58,932 nt of DNA from Nitrospira sp. CG24B (GTDB lineage: Bacteria; Nitrospirota; Nitrospiria; Nitrospirales; Nitrospiraceae): positions 242,240-301,171 of the forward strand of contig NEWS02000004.1 in the NCBI GenBank assembly GCA_002869845.2, written 5' to 3'. Shown piece by piece: positions 26,443 through 36,064 of the stretch. A program made the translations under genes and the position numbers. The stretch's first letter is position 1; each line of letters opens with the position of its first letter. The notes under the pieces are model-generated. The model saw only the letters and a list, made by a program, of their open reading frames with translations, was not told where the DNA came from and did not search any database.

Positions 26443-27258
26443 TCAGAAGATCGCTTTGACGAAGTCGAGTATGGCCCGTTGCATGTCTGAATCGTCAGTG
26501 ATCGGCCTGGCGACGGCGACATCACACGCTCGTTCTGGCGGCACCCCTTGCTTGATCAATGTGCCGGCATACACCAAAAGCCTGGTGCTGACCCCCTCCT
26601 CAAGCCCGTGGCTTCTGAGGTTGCGAACTTTTTGGCCGAGCTTGACGAGTTTCCCCGCGATGGCTGCATCCACCCCCGCCTCACGCTGGACGACGAGGGT
26701 TTCGATATCGGGAGCAGGATAATCAAACTCGATGGCGATGAATCGCTGCTTCGTGCTTTGTTTCAGATCTTTGAGAACACTTTGATAACCAGGGTTGTAG
26801 GAGATCACCAGCATGAACTCGTCGGCGGCCTCCACGATCTGGCCTTTTTTCTCGACTGGGAGCACTCGCCGGTCATCGCTGAGCGGATGGATGATCACGG
26901 TGGTGTCCTTTCTGGCTTCCACCACCTCGTCGAGATACACAATGGCCCCATGCTTCACCCCGACGGTCAAGGGTCCATCCATCCATACGGTATCTTGCCC
27001 CTTCAGGAGGTAGCGGCCCACCAAGTCGGAGGCTGTCAGATCTTCGTGACAGGCAACCGTGATCAACGGTCGGCCGAGTTTGTAGGCCATGTATTGAACG
27101 AAACGGGTTTTCCCGCAGCCGGTCGGCCCCTTCAGCATCACCGGCAGTTTTTTCTCGGCAGCAATGGTGAACAGGCCAATCTCCCCACAGACCTCCGCGT
27201 AAAACGGCTCCTGTTGGATTCGATATTGCGCGACATCAACTTCCCGTGACTGCTGCAT
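26443..27258 (-). CDS. CbbQ/NirQ/NorQ-type AAA+ ATPase (MoxR group)
   Basis: The 271-residue protein starts at ATG 27258 (an upstream TTG is less likely). Walker A is [10 protein letters not shown] (about residues 42-51), Walker [12 protein letters not shown], and sensor region [10 protein letters not shown], typical of CbbQ/NorQ. The conserved C-terminal domain has [17 protein letters not shown]. These ATPases work with a VWA-domain partner to insert metal or remodel enzymes such as Rubisco or NO reductase. No VWA partner is adjacent in this window, so the client is unknown. Confidence 0.9.
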   Translation of the reverse strand: MQQSREVDVAQYRIQQEPFYAEVCGEIGLFTIAAEKKLPVMLKGPTGCGKTRFVQYMAYKLGRPLITVACHEDLTASDLVGRYLLKGQDTVWMDGPLTVGVKHGAIVYLDEVVEARKDTTVIIHPLSDDRRVLPVEKKGQIVEAADEFMLVISYNPGYQSVLKDLKQSTKQRFIAIEFDYPAPDIETLVVQREAGVDAAIAGKLVKLGQKVRNLRSHGLEEGVSTRLLVYAGTLIKQGVPPERACDVAVARPITDDSDMQRAILDFVKAIF

Positions 27259-27381
27259 CAGCGCTTCGTTCCTTCTCAAGGTATACAACCGATCCGACTG
27301 ATCTCAGCCGACCGCAAGGCAAGGTCACAATAAACGGAATAAACGGCGAAGATCAAGCGATGGGGCCTCGGCGCAGCTTCT

Positions 27382-29694
27382 CTACGCCACCTTCTTCCCA
27401 TCAAGCACTTCACGAACTCTTTGGGTCAATACATGAGGCGTGAATGGTTTCTGGAGAAAGGCCGTGTCCCGTTTGACCCCACCCTGTTCGAATACCGGAT
27501 GATCAGGATAGCCGGACATGTACAAGACCTTGATCTCGGGTCGCACAACCGTCAGTTTTTCCGCGACCTCCGGCCCGCTCATTTGCGGCATCGCGACATC
27601 CGTCAGCAACAAATGGATCGGGCCCGGATGCTTCGCGCCGGCCAGGAGCGCTTCGATGCCGTGACGCGCGACCAACACCTCGTAGCCGCTCAGACGAAGC
27701 GCTTCCTGTACAAGCCCGCGCACCGAGGGGTCGTCCTCGACGACGAGGATCGTTTCTCGCCCGATCGCTCTGTCGACCGTTTCACTGGCGATCGGCGCGC
27801 CTTGTGCGGTCTCCTTCACTTTTGGGAAAAAGATCTTGCATGTGGTGCCCTGTCCCGGCTTGCTCTCGATCCCGATCGTGCCACCGCTTTGTTTCACGAT
27901 ACCGTACACGGTAGACAACCCGAGACCCGTGCCCTTGCCTTTTTCCTTGGTGGTGAAAAATGGCTCAAATAAGTGCGATTGGGTTTCTTCGCTCATTCCC
28001 TGGCCAGTGTCCCTGATCGACAAGAGCACGTAGGTGCCCTCGTCGAGCATCATGGTTTCACGCCGAGGTCCTTTCCCGATCGTGACATTTCGAGTCTGGA
28101 TGGTCAGCTGACCACCTGTCGGCATGGCGTCTCGAGCATTCACGGCCAGATTCATGATCACTTGCTCGATCTGCCCTGGATCAGCCTTGATCGATCCCAG
28201 CTGTGGATCGAGGTCCGCACAAAGTTCAACGATATCCTCGCCTAGCAGCCGCCGCAGCATCCCGTCCATGTTCATGACGAGCGCGTTCAGATCCACGATC
28301 TTGGTCGCCACAAATTGCCGACGGCTGAACGCCAGAAGTTGACTGGTCAGGCCGGCGGCACGATCGGCGGCTTTTTTGACTTCTTCCATTTCGCGTCGCG
28401 CGGGATCCGCCTGCGCCAAGCGACTCAGGATCAACTCGCTGTATCCACGAATCACCGTCAAAAGATTGTTAAAATCATGAGCGACGCCGCCGGCGAGCCG
28501 CCCCACGGCCTCCATCTTCTGCGCTTGACGCAGTTGCGCTTCTGTCAAGAGCAATGCCTCTTGCGCGCTCATGCGTTCACCGAATTGCCCGATTTTCAGG
28601 CCGACATCGGTAATCATGCTGAGCAGCTCGCTATCAGGCTCATGGACTTGATGGCTGAAGAACTCAATGACGCCCTCAATTTCACCCCCGATACGAATCG
28701 GAAACCCGAACGCGCCATGAAGCCCGGTCTTGGCCGCCAACTCCACGCGAACAAAGGTAGGATCGAGCGTCACATCTGTAATCCACACCGGTTGCCCGCT
28801 TTCCCAGATTCGACCCGGCAACCCCACGCCAGGCTTGAATGTCTGGGTCTGCATCTGTGCGATAAACTCATCCGCGACCAGCGATGTGACTTGCCAGTAA
28901 TCAAGGCACCGCAACGAGCCCGATTGTTTATCCAGTCTCCAGAATACCCCGAGATCCCATTCGAGACTCTCTCCGACCGCTTGAATGATTTTCGGCACCG
29001 CTTCTTCGAGTCGCACGGCCTCCGACAGGACACGCGTCACCGCATATTGAGAGGCCAGCCGTCGTTCGGCCCGGCGGCGATCGGTAATGTCACGGACAAA
29101 CGCGCTGAAGATATACGCTTCACCGATGCGAGCCGGCGAGACGGCGAGCTCGACTGGAAACTCGTGGCCTTCCTTATGTCGCGCGGCGATCTCAATTCGA
29201 CGATTCAACACCGGACCGACTCCGGTCTTGAGATACTCTCGAATCCCTTGCGCGTGGGCTTCCCGATCACGTGCGGGGATGATCGTGTCTGAAAGCAATT
29301 TCCCCATCGCCTCTTCGCGGGTCCATCCAAAGATCGCTGTCGCTTGGGCATTCCATTCAGTCACAATTCCGGCGGCATCCATCGTGATGACCCCATCGAG
29401 CGCCGTATCGACGATCGCTCGATTGCGTTCCTGACTCTGTAACAACGCCGCCTCGGCAGCCCGCGCCCAGGCACTTTCCTGTTGAGCCTGCCGATACTCC
29501 GCTCGCAATCGGATCGTCGACCACAACAGCAATCCCAGCAGCGGGAGCCAAACGGCCGCCACGATGCTACGTTCGACATGGCCGAGCAGGAAGGTCCCCA
29601 CGCCGAGGATAAACAGCGTGATCAAGACCATCACAAACGTCAACCACTCATATCGGCGCGTCGTTGAAGGGGTTCGCTCTTCCGATGAAGTCAT
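27382..29694 (-). CDS. Hybrid sensor histidine kinase (2 TM, PAS, GAF, HisKA, HATPase, REC)
   Basis: The 770-residue protein starts at ATG 29694, which overlaps the stop of the upstream gene (ATGA) and has AAGGATGACC before it. Two membrane helices lie at about residues 18-38 and 44-62, with almost no periplasmic loop. A PAS domain follows (about 92-205), then GAF (215-375), HisKA with phospho-acceptor His406 in GGVAHDFNN, HATPase (NLAVNARDAM, GTGLGLSTVYGIV), and a C-terminal receiver with Asp699 in LLTDVAMP. It senses a cytoplasmic or membrane signal through PAS/GAF. It is co-transcribed with the YkgJ-DUF2156 gene. Confidence 0.9.
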   Translation of the reverse strand: MTSSEERTPSTTRRYEWLTFVMVLITLFILGVGTFLLGHVERSIVAAVWLPLLGLLLWSTIRLRAEYRQAQQESAWARAAEAALLQSQERNRAIVDTALDGVITMDAAGIVTEWNAQATAIFGWTREEAMGKLLSDTIIPARDREAHAQGIREYLKTGVGPVLNRRIEIAARHKEGHEFPVELAVSPARIGEAYIFSAFVRDITDRRRAERRLASQYAVTRVLSEAVRLEEAVPKIIQAVGESLEWDLGVFWRLDKQSGSLRCLDYWQVTSLVADEFIAQMQTQTFKPGVGLPGRIWESGQPVWITDVTLDPTFVRVELAAKTGLHGAFGFPIRIGGEIEGVIEFFSHQVHEPDSELLSMITDVGLKIGQFGERMSAQEALLLTEAQLRQAQKMEAVGRLAGGVAHDFNNLLTVIRGYSELILSRLAQADPARREMEEVKKAADRAAGLTSQLLAFSRRQFVATKIVDLNALVMNMDGMLRRLLGEDIVELCADLDPQLGSIKADPGQIEQVIMNLAVNARDAMPTGGQLTIQTRNVTIGKGPRRETMMLDEGTYVLLSIRDTGQGMSEETQSHLFEPFFTTKEKGKGTGLGLSTVYGIVKQSGGTIGIESKPGQGTTCKIFFPKVKETAQGAPIASETVDRAIGRETILVVEDDPSVRGLVQEALRLSGYEVLVARHGIEALLAGAKHPGPIHLLLTDVAMPQMSGPEVAEKLTVVRPEIKVLYMSGYPDHPVFEQGGVKRDTAFLQKPFTPHVLTQRVREVLDGKKVA

Positions 29695-31247
29695 GCGGTC
29701 ATCCTTGTGATCACCCACGTGTCCAGAATCGCGGATGGATGGTAGGCCAACTTGGCCGCACGGAGTCCCGGAAGACCGGCATCATCCATGGTATTGATAG
29801 AGGTCGCCCCTTGTGCCATGGCGGTTCGACAGGTTTCGCGGAAGACCCACTGAGCCAGACCAGGGATAGAACGGTCCGCGACCTCCAGTAAGATGCACCA
29901 AGTTTGCGGCGTCACCCAGTAGCCAAAGGTATAGGCGGCAATGTCATTATTGATTCTCACGACGGTCCCTGACAAGCCAATCTGTTCATGCTGGTGCAAG
30001 ACGAGCCTATGGGCCACTTCCGCATCCTCCAGAAGCAGTGTTCCCATCTGATCGAGATGGCCATTCCGCTTCTGCTCCGCCCATCGCCCATAGAGACGCA
30101 CGCAGTCAGCCTGATCGTCAGCCCGGTATGGCTCGCCTGTGATTGTCTGTTCGCGGGTTGCACGATTACAGAGCGCCCGTTGGGATTTATAGTGATCTCC
30201 TGCCAAGGCCGCTAGCGCCCCGACGGGGTAGAGATAGTCCCCATCTTTCTGACGGAATTGAATCTCGCCGCACTCCAGTCGTTGCCGTTGTGACTCCATC
30301 ACGTTTTCGATTCGACTCACCGGCGACGGTCCGTTCCACGACTGCATCATCACGAACGCCTGCTCTACCGCTTGATCCAGGGGCCCAGCTCCGAGCGGTG
30401 GAAGCGGCATGAACCATCCGTCCGGAGACTTGGCAAACAGAAACAACGTCTGATCGATCTCCATCCACCAGTAGGGAAGCAGCGATGTCCATATATAGTG
30501 GTAGGGAAATGCAAACGCGGCCGGCGTACGATGGCCAATCACGTGAGCACGCTCGAGCGCCTTCGCGAACTGCGGCGCGTCCAACAGCGTCAGTGGACGG
30601 AGCTGCGGACCAACCCGCTCAGGAAGAAGACGAGCCGTGAGGTGCGGAAGCGCCTTGAGTACGATCACATCGTTCTGAAAGCGACCAATGAGACGAGGGT
30701 GTGCCACAATCGCCTCAACAATTGTCTCATCCGTCAGGGAAGTCGCGACACGTTCCCCATACTCTCGAATGGCACGTGAGGGGGCGTCGCGCATGAACGG
30801 ACATTTGGAATCCCACCCAAGCAGGACTTCCCGACCCAACGCATCCCACATCAACGCCAGCGGATACAGCTGACAATCCAATGGGCGAACGTCATAAATT
30901 CCACACCGGCCCGACTGCGAATCAAACGCGGGACAGAGATACCCTTCGTCCATCGGATTCTGGACAAGATCGACCTGCGAGCCGGACGTATCGGAAAAGA
31001 ACGAATCAGGCACTCCATGTGCCACTGCATCGGCGATTTCTTGGCCGGTAAAGTAGGGACGAAGAAAACTGTCGGCTTCCGGAAAACGACAGCACACATC
31101 ACAACGAACACACGCTGAATCCGGAACCAGCTGAGGCAGAACCCTCATCGTCTGTTTGGAATCCACCATCCTGAGGTCCATCGAGATCCAATCATACGAT
31201 GCATGCCGAACGGTGGCAAGGAAGGTTTGCTTCCGATCATCTCGCAC
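29691..31247 (-). CDS. YkgJ-type cysteine-cluster domain fused to DUF2156 (phosphatidylglycerol lysyltransferase C-terminal-like) domain
   Basis: The longest reading has 518 residues from a GTG; starts at 31169 or 31148 are also possible because the first domain begins only at residue 38. The N-terminal domain has the YkgJ pattern CVRCDVCC (47-54), then GYLCPAFDSQSGRCGIYDVRPLDCQLYP split across residues 100-130, a metal or Fe-S site. From about residue 210 the chain resembles DUF2156, an acyl-/aminoacyl-transferase fold of the GNAT type (YHYIWTSLLPYWWMEID, later RIENVMESQRQRLECGEI and YRADDQADCVRLYGRWAEQK). The fusion is uncommon. It overlaps the kinase gene by 4 bp. Confidence 0.75.
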   Translation of the reverse strand: MRDDRKQTFLATVRHASYDWISMDLRMVDSKQTMRVLPQLVPDSACVRCDVCCRFPEADSFLRPYFTGQEIADAVAHGVPDSFFSDTSGSQVDLVQNPMDEGYLCPAFDSQSGRCGIYDVRPLDCQLYPLALMWDALGREVLLGWDSKCPFMRDAPSRAIREYGERVATSLTDETIVEAIVAHPRLIGRFQNDVIVLKALPHLTARLLPERVGPQLRPLTLLDAPQFAKALERAHVIGHRTPAAFAFPYHYIWTSLLPYWWMEIDQTLFLFAKSPDGWFMPLPPLGAGPLDQAVEQAFVMMQSWNGPSPVSRIENVMESQRQRLECGEIQFRQKDGDYLYPVGALAALAGDHYKSQRALCNRATREQTITGEPYRADDQADCVRLYGRWAEQKRNGHLDQMGTLLLEDAEVAHRLVLHQHEQIGLSGTVVRINNDIAAYTFGYWVTPQTWCILLEVADRSIPGLAQWVFRETCRTAMAQGATSINTMDDAGLPGLRAAKLAYHPSAILDTWVITRMTA

Positions 31248-31346
31248 TCTGTCCGCATTGCATCAGATCTATCTCCCTGAGAAGTCTACTGACCCCTTGT
31301 CGGTCGCTGATGTGCGTGTTAGCATTGCCCCCTTTGCACCATTCTG

Positions 31347-32867
31347 ATGCCGCGCTTCCGCCAGTCCGGAACGCGCGCGAAGGGGTTTTCGTTGGCACAG
31401 ACTGACGCCTTCTGTCCGACACTTTCTCCCGAGGCAGCCCGCGACCGCTGCGCGGCCATTCGTGAGCAGTTGTGTCGCGCGAACGTGTTCGGATCTCCAG
31501 CCACCTTGCCGCTACAGGGCTCCGCTTCCGACATGCAGGCGGTGACCTCCTGGCGAGTCAGCCCCTGCCCGTTGTATCTGTCATCTGAACAGCTACGGTT
31601 CTTCACCGATTTGGGGCCACACCTGCTGTCGTTCTATCGAGGATTGAATCGGCTGTACACCGAAAGCGTCAAAGGAATTCAACCAACCTGGGTCGCAGGC
31701 TACCTCGATCAAGGGAAGCCGGCGGCATTAGTGCAATACAGCCGCATGAAACGGTTTCGCGATACCCTGCCCGCCGTCATCAGACCCGATATTATCCCCA
31801 CACAAGACGGCATGGTGATCACCGAACTGGATTCGGTTCCAGGAGGGATCGGGCTCACCGCCTGCCTGTCTCGCATCTATCACGATCTCGATGGTGATCA
31901 CGCGCAGATCATCGGAGGGCCGCACGGCATGATCCGAGGGTTTGCTCGCATGCTGCGATCTCTCCAGGATCAGGAGGGAGGATGCATCGCGATTCTGATC
32001 TCCGACGAATCGAAAGACTATCGGCCGGAAATGTCCTGGTTGGCCGCTCAGCTCCGCGAAGAGGGATTGCCTGTCTGGTGTATCGAGCCACGCGAGATTC
32101 GGTTTACGGAGGACGGACTTCGCCTCCACACCGACGGAAGCGAGCAGGCGATCAGCGTCCTCTATCGCTTTTATGAACTGTTCGACTTGTTGAACATTCC
32201 TAAAGCCGAACTGGTCCAATATGCCGCGAAGAAAGGTTGGGTCTCCGTGACCCCTCCCTATAAGCCGGCGCTAGAGGAAAAATCGGCCTTCGCCCTGCTC
32301 CATCACCCGATCCTCCGCCCATTTTGGGAAAAAGAACTCGGTGCAGACTGCCTGCTGCATTTGACCACGATCATGCCGAAAACCTGGTTGCTTGACCCGG
32401 CACCGCTTCCTGCGATCGCGACAATTCCAGACCTGCATGTAGGGAACCGTCCTGTGGCGAACTGGGCCGAACTTGAAAAGGCGTCACAGAAGGAACGCCA
32501 GTTCGTCATCAAGCCGTCAGGCTTTTCGGAACTGGCCTGGGGAAGCCGGGGTGTTTCGATCGGGCATGACATGCCTCAGACCGAATGGGTTGAGGCGCTT
32601 CGGAAAGCCCTTGCATCCTTTCCGAACACCCCCTATATCCTGCAAGAGTTCCATAAGGGGCGATTGTTCGAGATGGACTTTGTGGACGAAGATCGGCAGA
32701 CCATGGTCCACATGTCGGGTCGCGCGCGGCTCTCCCCTTATTACTTTGTTTCGGAAGGAAGAGTCGAACTCGCCGGCATCCTGGCTACCATCTGCCCAGC
32801 CGACAAAAAGATTCTTCATGGCATGAAAGACGCGATTATGGTCCCTTGCGCCCTACGACCGAACTGA
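31347..32867 (+). CDS. ATP-grasp-like protein of unknown function
   Basis: The longest frame has 506 residues; an alternative start is TTG 31392, which has AAGGGG six bases upstream. The N-terminal half carries VITELDSVPGGIGLTACLS and an acidic pocket, as in glutathionylspermidine-synthase-like ATP-grasp proteins. The C-terminal half has FVIKPSGFSELAWGSRGVS (probable ATP-binding Lys and glycine loop), PYILQEFHKG (adenine-contact Gln-Glu) and RARLSPYYF. These suggest ATP-dependent carboxylate-amine ligation. It heads the co-directional series with the glutaredoxin-like and aminomutase genes. The exact family was not recognised. Confidence 0.6.
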   Translation: MPRFRQSGTRAKGFSLAQTDAFCPTLSPEAARDRCAAIREQLCRANVFGSPATLPLQGSASDMQAVTSWRVSPCPLYLSSEQLRFFTDLGPHLLSFYRGLNRLYTESVKGIQPTWVAGYLDQGKPAALVQYSRMKRFRDTLPAVIRPDIIPTQDGMVITELDSVPGGIGLTACLSRIYHDLDGDHAQIIGGPHGMIRGFARMLRSLQDQEGGCIAILISDESKDYRPEMSWLAAQLREEGLPVWCIEPREIRFTEDGLRLHTDGSEQAISVLYRFYELFDLLNIPKAELVQYAAKKGWVSVTPPYKPALEEKSAFALLHHPILRPFWEKELGADCLLHLTTIMPKTWLLDPAPLPAIATIPDLHVGNRPVANWAELEKASQKERQFVIKPSGFSELAWGSRGVSIGHDMPQTEWVEALRKALASFPNTPYILQEFHKGRLFEMDFVDEDRQTMVHMSGRARLSPYYFVSEGRVELAGILATICPADKKILHGMKDAIMVPCALRPN

Positions 32868-32944
32868 TGCGCCTCTCTTCAAGAAACTAGAAAATGGTCG
32901 TTTCACTTTCTTCCTTTTCCTGGTAGCCTTATAGGACTTTGGCT

Positions 32945-33277
32945 TTGACTCTTTTCCATGTCGACTGGTGCCCTGACTGTCTCGTGGTCCGCCGAAAGCT
33001 GGCCGACTTGGAGCTGACCTATGAAGATGTCGTCGTGCCGGACAGCAGACGCATGCGCGCGCAAGTTCACGAGGTATCCGGCCAATATTATGTCCCGGTC
33101 CTCAAGGATGGCGATCTCGTGCTGACGGAGACCGCCGACATTCTGGCCTATCTAGACGAGCGGTCTCGCACCGACCGAGCTGGAGCCACAGCAACAACCG
33201 AGTTTCAGTCGCAAGCCCGCGCGACACCCGATATTGCGGGTGAAAATGACGACCACCCTTCTTGCCGGATCAACTGA
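32945..33277 (+). CDS. Glutaredoxin-like thiol protein
   Basis: A 110-residue protein, probably starting at TTG 32945 with AGGA 8 bases upstream. The N-terminus has LFHVDWCPDCLVVRRKL, a CxxC redox site; the cis-Pro region is YYVPVLKDGDLVLTET and the helix SxxI equivalent is ADILAYLDE. The last 35 residues are polar and look disordered. It has a GST-N/glutaredoxin fold and may reduce a partner protein. It ends inside a possible leader of the aminomutase gene, 17 bp before that start. Confidence 0.82.
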   Translation: MTLFHVDWCPDCLVVRRKLADLELTYEDVVVPDSRRMRAQVHEVSGQYYVPVLKDGDLVLTETADILAYLDERSRTDRAGATATTEFQSQARATPDIAGENDDHPSCRIN

Positions 33278-33294
33278 CCACCGAAGGACGACCC

Positions 33295-34488
33295 ATGGAA
33301 GAATGGCAACAGATCCTCGCCAAAAGTATCGTCAAGCCAAAGGACCTCGCTGAACGGTTTGGTCTCGATGAGAAAGAACTAGAAGCGATCGTCGGCCCCT
33401 ATCCGATGAGGATTACTCCGACGGTACTTGAGACGATCAAATCGAAGGACGATGCGATCTGGAAGCAGGTCGTCCCCGAAATCGCGGAGTTGGCCGACAT
33501 CGACTCAGAAGACGATCCACTGGAAGAAGATCTCATGAGCCCGGTGCCCCATCTGGTCCACCGATACCCAGATCGGGTGCTGCTCATGGTCACCAATCAA
33601 TGTCCGATCTATTGCCGGTTCTGTACCAGAAAGCGACTGGTGGGCAAACCTGGTTTTCTGAAAAAGGGCGAGTTGGACCGCGCAATCCAGTATCTTCGTG
33701 AGCATACGGAAGTGCGTGATATCATCCTCTCAGGCGGCGACCCACTGCTGCTCCCCGATTTTCTCCTCGAACGCATCTTCAAGGCCCTGCGGACTATTCC
33801 TCACCTGGAACTCATCCGTATCGGATCGCGGGTCCCAGGGTCGTTGCCGCAACGCATCACGCCCAAGCTCTGCGAGATGGTAAAAAAGTATCATCCTATT
33901 TACATGAACCTGCATTTCAACCACCCGGACGAACTGACCCCTGAAGTGAAGGCTGCCTGCGGCATGCTCGCGGATGCCGGCATTCCTCTAGGAGCCCAAA
34001 CCGTCCTCCTCAAAGGCGTGAACGACAATCCAGACGTTATGAAACGCCTCGTCCATCAGCTGCTCCTTGCGCGGGTGAAGCCCTATTATCTCTATCAGGC
34101 CGACTTGACCAAGGGGACGAATCATTTCCGGACATCCGTCGAAACCGGGCTGAACATCATCAAGGCGCTCCAAGGCCATACGAGTGGAATGGCCGTGCCC
34201 CATTTCGTTATCGATGCGCCGGGCGGCGGCGGCAAGATTCCGCTGCTGCCGGATGACTATCTGGTTCACATGGACAAGGACGGAGCCCTCCTCAGGAATT
34301 ATGAGAATAAGACGTTCCACTATCCCCAGCCAAAGGCTGACAACCGACGGGAACTTCCAATGGTCGGTGTAGGCTCCTCGCTCGATAACGCAGAAGGAGC
34401 CTATGTGACGTGTGGTGACAGCTACCCTGATCGCGACGGCTATGCCGCCTGGGGGAACAGCTGCGGCGGAGATGCGGACGACCTGTGA
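33295..34488 (+). CDS. Lysine 2,3-aminomutase family radical SAM protein (KamA/EpmB-like)
   Basis: The 397-residue protein starts at ATG 33295 with AAGGACG upstream. The radical SAM cluster Cys are C103, C107 and C110 (NQCPIYCRFCTRKR), in the CxxxCxxC spacing. The PLP Lys is K314 in APGGGGKIP. Two Asp equivalents that bind the substrate amine in lysine 2,3-aminomutase appear (D270 in YQADLTKG, D308 in VIDAPGG). A C-terminal 50-residue tail has two Cys and Gly/Asp-rich sequence. It could make beta-lysine as a solute or for EF-P modification. It overlaps dcd by 4 bp. Confidence 0.88.
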   Translation: MEEWQQILAKSIVKPKDLAERFGLDEKELEAIVGPYPMRITPTVLETIKSKDDAIWKQVVPEIAELADIDSEDDPLEEDLMSPVPHLVHRYPDRVLLMVTNQCPIYCRFCTRKRLVGKPGFLKKGELDRAIQYLREHTEVRDIILSGGDPLLLPDFLLERIFKALRTIPHLELIRIGSRVPGSLPQRITPKLCEMVKKYHPIYMNLHFNHPDELTPEVKAACGMLADAGIPLGAQTVLLKGVNDNPDVMKRLVHQLLLARVKPYYLYQADLTKGTNHFRTSVETGLNIIKALQGHTSGMAVPHFVIDAPGGGGKIPLLPDDYLVHMDKDGALLRNYENKTFHYPQPKADNRRELPMVGVGSSLDNAEGAYVTCGDSYPDRDGYAAWGNSCGGDADDL

Positions 34489-35642
34489 CCACTCATTCGT
34501 CTCGAGCCGGCATCCTCCCCTATCAAGACATCAAACGCTTGATCGCAAGCCGAGCCATCAGCGCCTCCCCGACCGTTGAGAGCCGGCAGATCCAGCCCGC
34601 CAGCCTCGATCTCCGTCTCGGTCGCAAAGCCTATCGACTGATCAGCAGCTTTTTGCCGGAACTGTCGGCCATTTCCTCACGCCTCAACGTGCTGGATTTT
34701 TACCAGTCGGACCTCGTGATGTACGAGATGGATCTGACCGACGGAGCGATTCTGGAGAAGGGGCATGTGTATCTCGTTCCATTGCTGGAACAGCTGGCCC
34801 TCCCGAAGACGATCCGCGCACGGGCGAATCCAAAGAGCACGACCGGTCGTCTGGATGTCTTTACCCGCGTGGTGACGGATCTCACCTCGGGATTCGATGA
34901 AATTCGAGCCGGCTATCGGGGCCAGCTCTTCCTGGAGGTCGTCCCACGCTCGTTTGCCATCAAAGTTCGCACGGGACAGTCATTGAACCAAATCCGGTTT
35001 GTGTCTGGCGAGGCCACGGTGCCGGACCGAGCGCTTCAGGCGCTTCATCGGAACACGCCATTGCTGTACCATAATGTGGCTTCCCGGAAGGCCGTCGGCA
35101 GCCGAGACTTTCGTGTTGAGCGTGGATTGTTCCTGCGCATTGACCTCGCAGGCACGGATCAGAGAGACTCCCGTATCATCGGGTACCGTGCCAAGAAGAA
35201 CAGCCACGTCATCGATCTGGAGAAAGTCGGCCATTATGCGGCGGCTGATTTTTGGGAGCCGCTCCACCGCCATCGCCACGACAGCTTGTTATTGGAGCCC
35301 GAAGAGTTTTATATCCTGGCCTCGAAGGAGCGCATTCGCGTGCCGGCCGGCTACGCCGCCGAAATGGTGGCCTACGAAGCGGCCTGCGGGGAGCTCCGGA
35401 CTCACTATGCGGGATTTTTCGACCCTGGATTCGGGTATGGCTCAAAGGGAGAGATCACCGGCACACAAGTTGTGCTGGAAGTTCGCCCACACGACGTGCC
35501 ATTCTTGATCCATGACGGACAGACCTTCTTCAAAGTCGTCTATGACAGGATGATGGGCATGCCGACACAGCTCTATGGATCCTCGTTGGGATCTTCCTAT
35601 CAACGACAGACCTTATCGCTCAGTAAACATTTTAAAGTCTAA
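34485..35642 (+). CDS. dcd: Two-domain 2'-deoxycytidine 5'-triphosphate deaminase
   Basis: The 385-residue protein starts at GTG overlapping the aminomutase stop by 4 bp. The first domain (residues 1-190) has IQPASLDLRLG, the RANPKSTTGRLDVFTRVV substrate-binding helix (Ser/Arg and Asp) and GYRGQLFLEVVP; the second domain (200-380) repeats the dUTPase-like barrel with PAGYAAEMVAYEAACGELR and HYAGFFDPGFGYG. This double-length form is known from Alphaproteobacteria and a few other groups, compared with about 190 residues for normal Dcd. It converts dCTP to dUTP for thymidylate synthesis. Confidence 0.9.
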   Translation: MTTHSSRAGILPYQDIKRLIASRAISASPTVESRQIQPASLDLRLGRKAYRLISSFLPELSAISSRLNVLDFYQSDLVMYEMDLTDGAILEKGHVYLVPLLEQLALPKTIRARANPKSTTGRLDVFTRVVTDLTSGFDEIRAGYRGQLFLEVVPRSFAIKVRTGQSLNQIRFVSGEATVPDRALQALHRNTPLLYHNVASRKAVGSRDFRVERGLFLRIDLAGTDQRDSRIIGYRAKKNSHVIDLEKVGHYAAADFWEPLHRHRHDSLLLEPEEFYILASKERIRVPAGYAAEMVAYEAACGELRTHYAGFFDPGFGYGSKGEITGTQVVLEVRPHDVPFLIHDGQTFFKVVYDRMMGMPTQLYGSSLGSSYQRQTLSLSKHFKV

Positions 35643-35644
35643 CC

Positions 35645-36058
35645 ATGGCTCTATCCGATCTACCACCGCCTCACAACGAATCGCTGGCCCCGTCACGTCC
35701 GACCGAACCGGAAGAACAAGGGGCGGGAAACGAGCATCAGATCCACGTCATCGGCTTGATGGTCGGAACCGCGCTGATGTTTATCGGCTTTCTCAATGTG
35801 TTTCTGTCCATCAGCGGCGGCTTTGAAATCAATCTGGTGCCCTTTCTTATCTATTTTGGCGGACTGGCGATATGGGCCAATGCGGCCATTGAAACGCCGA
35901 CCTTCCGGTATGGAGTCATGGCCCTTGCCATCACCTTAGCCTTGGGCCTTTTCCAGTATGGGGAAGTTCTGTTTTGGCACAAACAGGTCCTCTTCTGGGT
36001 CACCATCATCATCGTGATGTACTTCATGTTCGTCGAACCTAAGAAACCCACAACGTGA
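35645..36058 (+). CDS. Four-helix membrane protein, unknown
   Basis: The 137-residue protein has a polar, Pro/Glu-rich N-terminus (residues 1-32), then four hydrophobic helices: IGLMVGTALMFIGFL, FLIYFGGLAIWANA, VMALAITLALGLFQ and VLFWVTIIIVMYFMF. It ends KKPTT. It starts 2 bp after dcd and 6 bp before the glycosyltransferase gene, so it is in the same operon. Function unknown. Confidence 0.75.
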   Translation: MALSDLPPPHNESLAPSRPTEPEEQGAGNEHQIHVIGLMVGTALMFIGFLNVFLSISGGFEINLVPFLIYFGGLAIWANAAIETPTFRYGVMALAITLALGLFQYGEVLFWHKQVLFWVTIIIVMYFMFVEPKKPTT

Positions 36059-36064
36059 TCTCTG

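Noticed and set aside
28315..29292. 325-codon plus-strand reading frame opposite the histidine kinase
   Set aside because: Antisense to PAS, GAF and HisKA motifs; composition is that of a shadow frame with no ribosome site.
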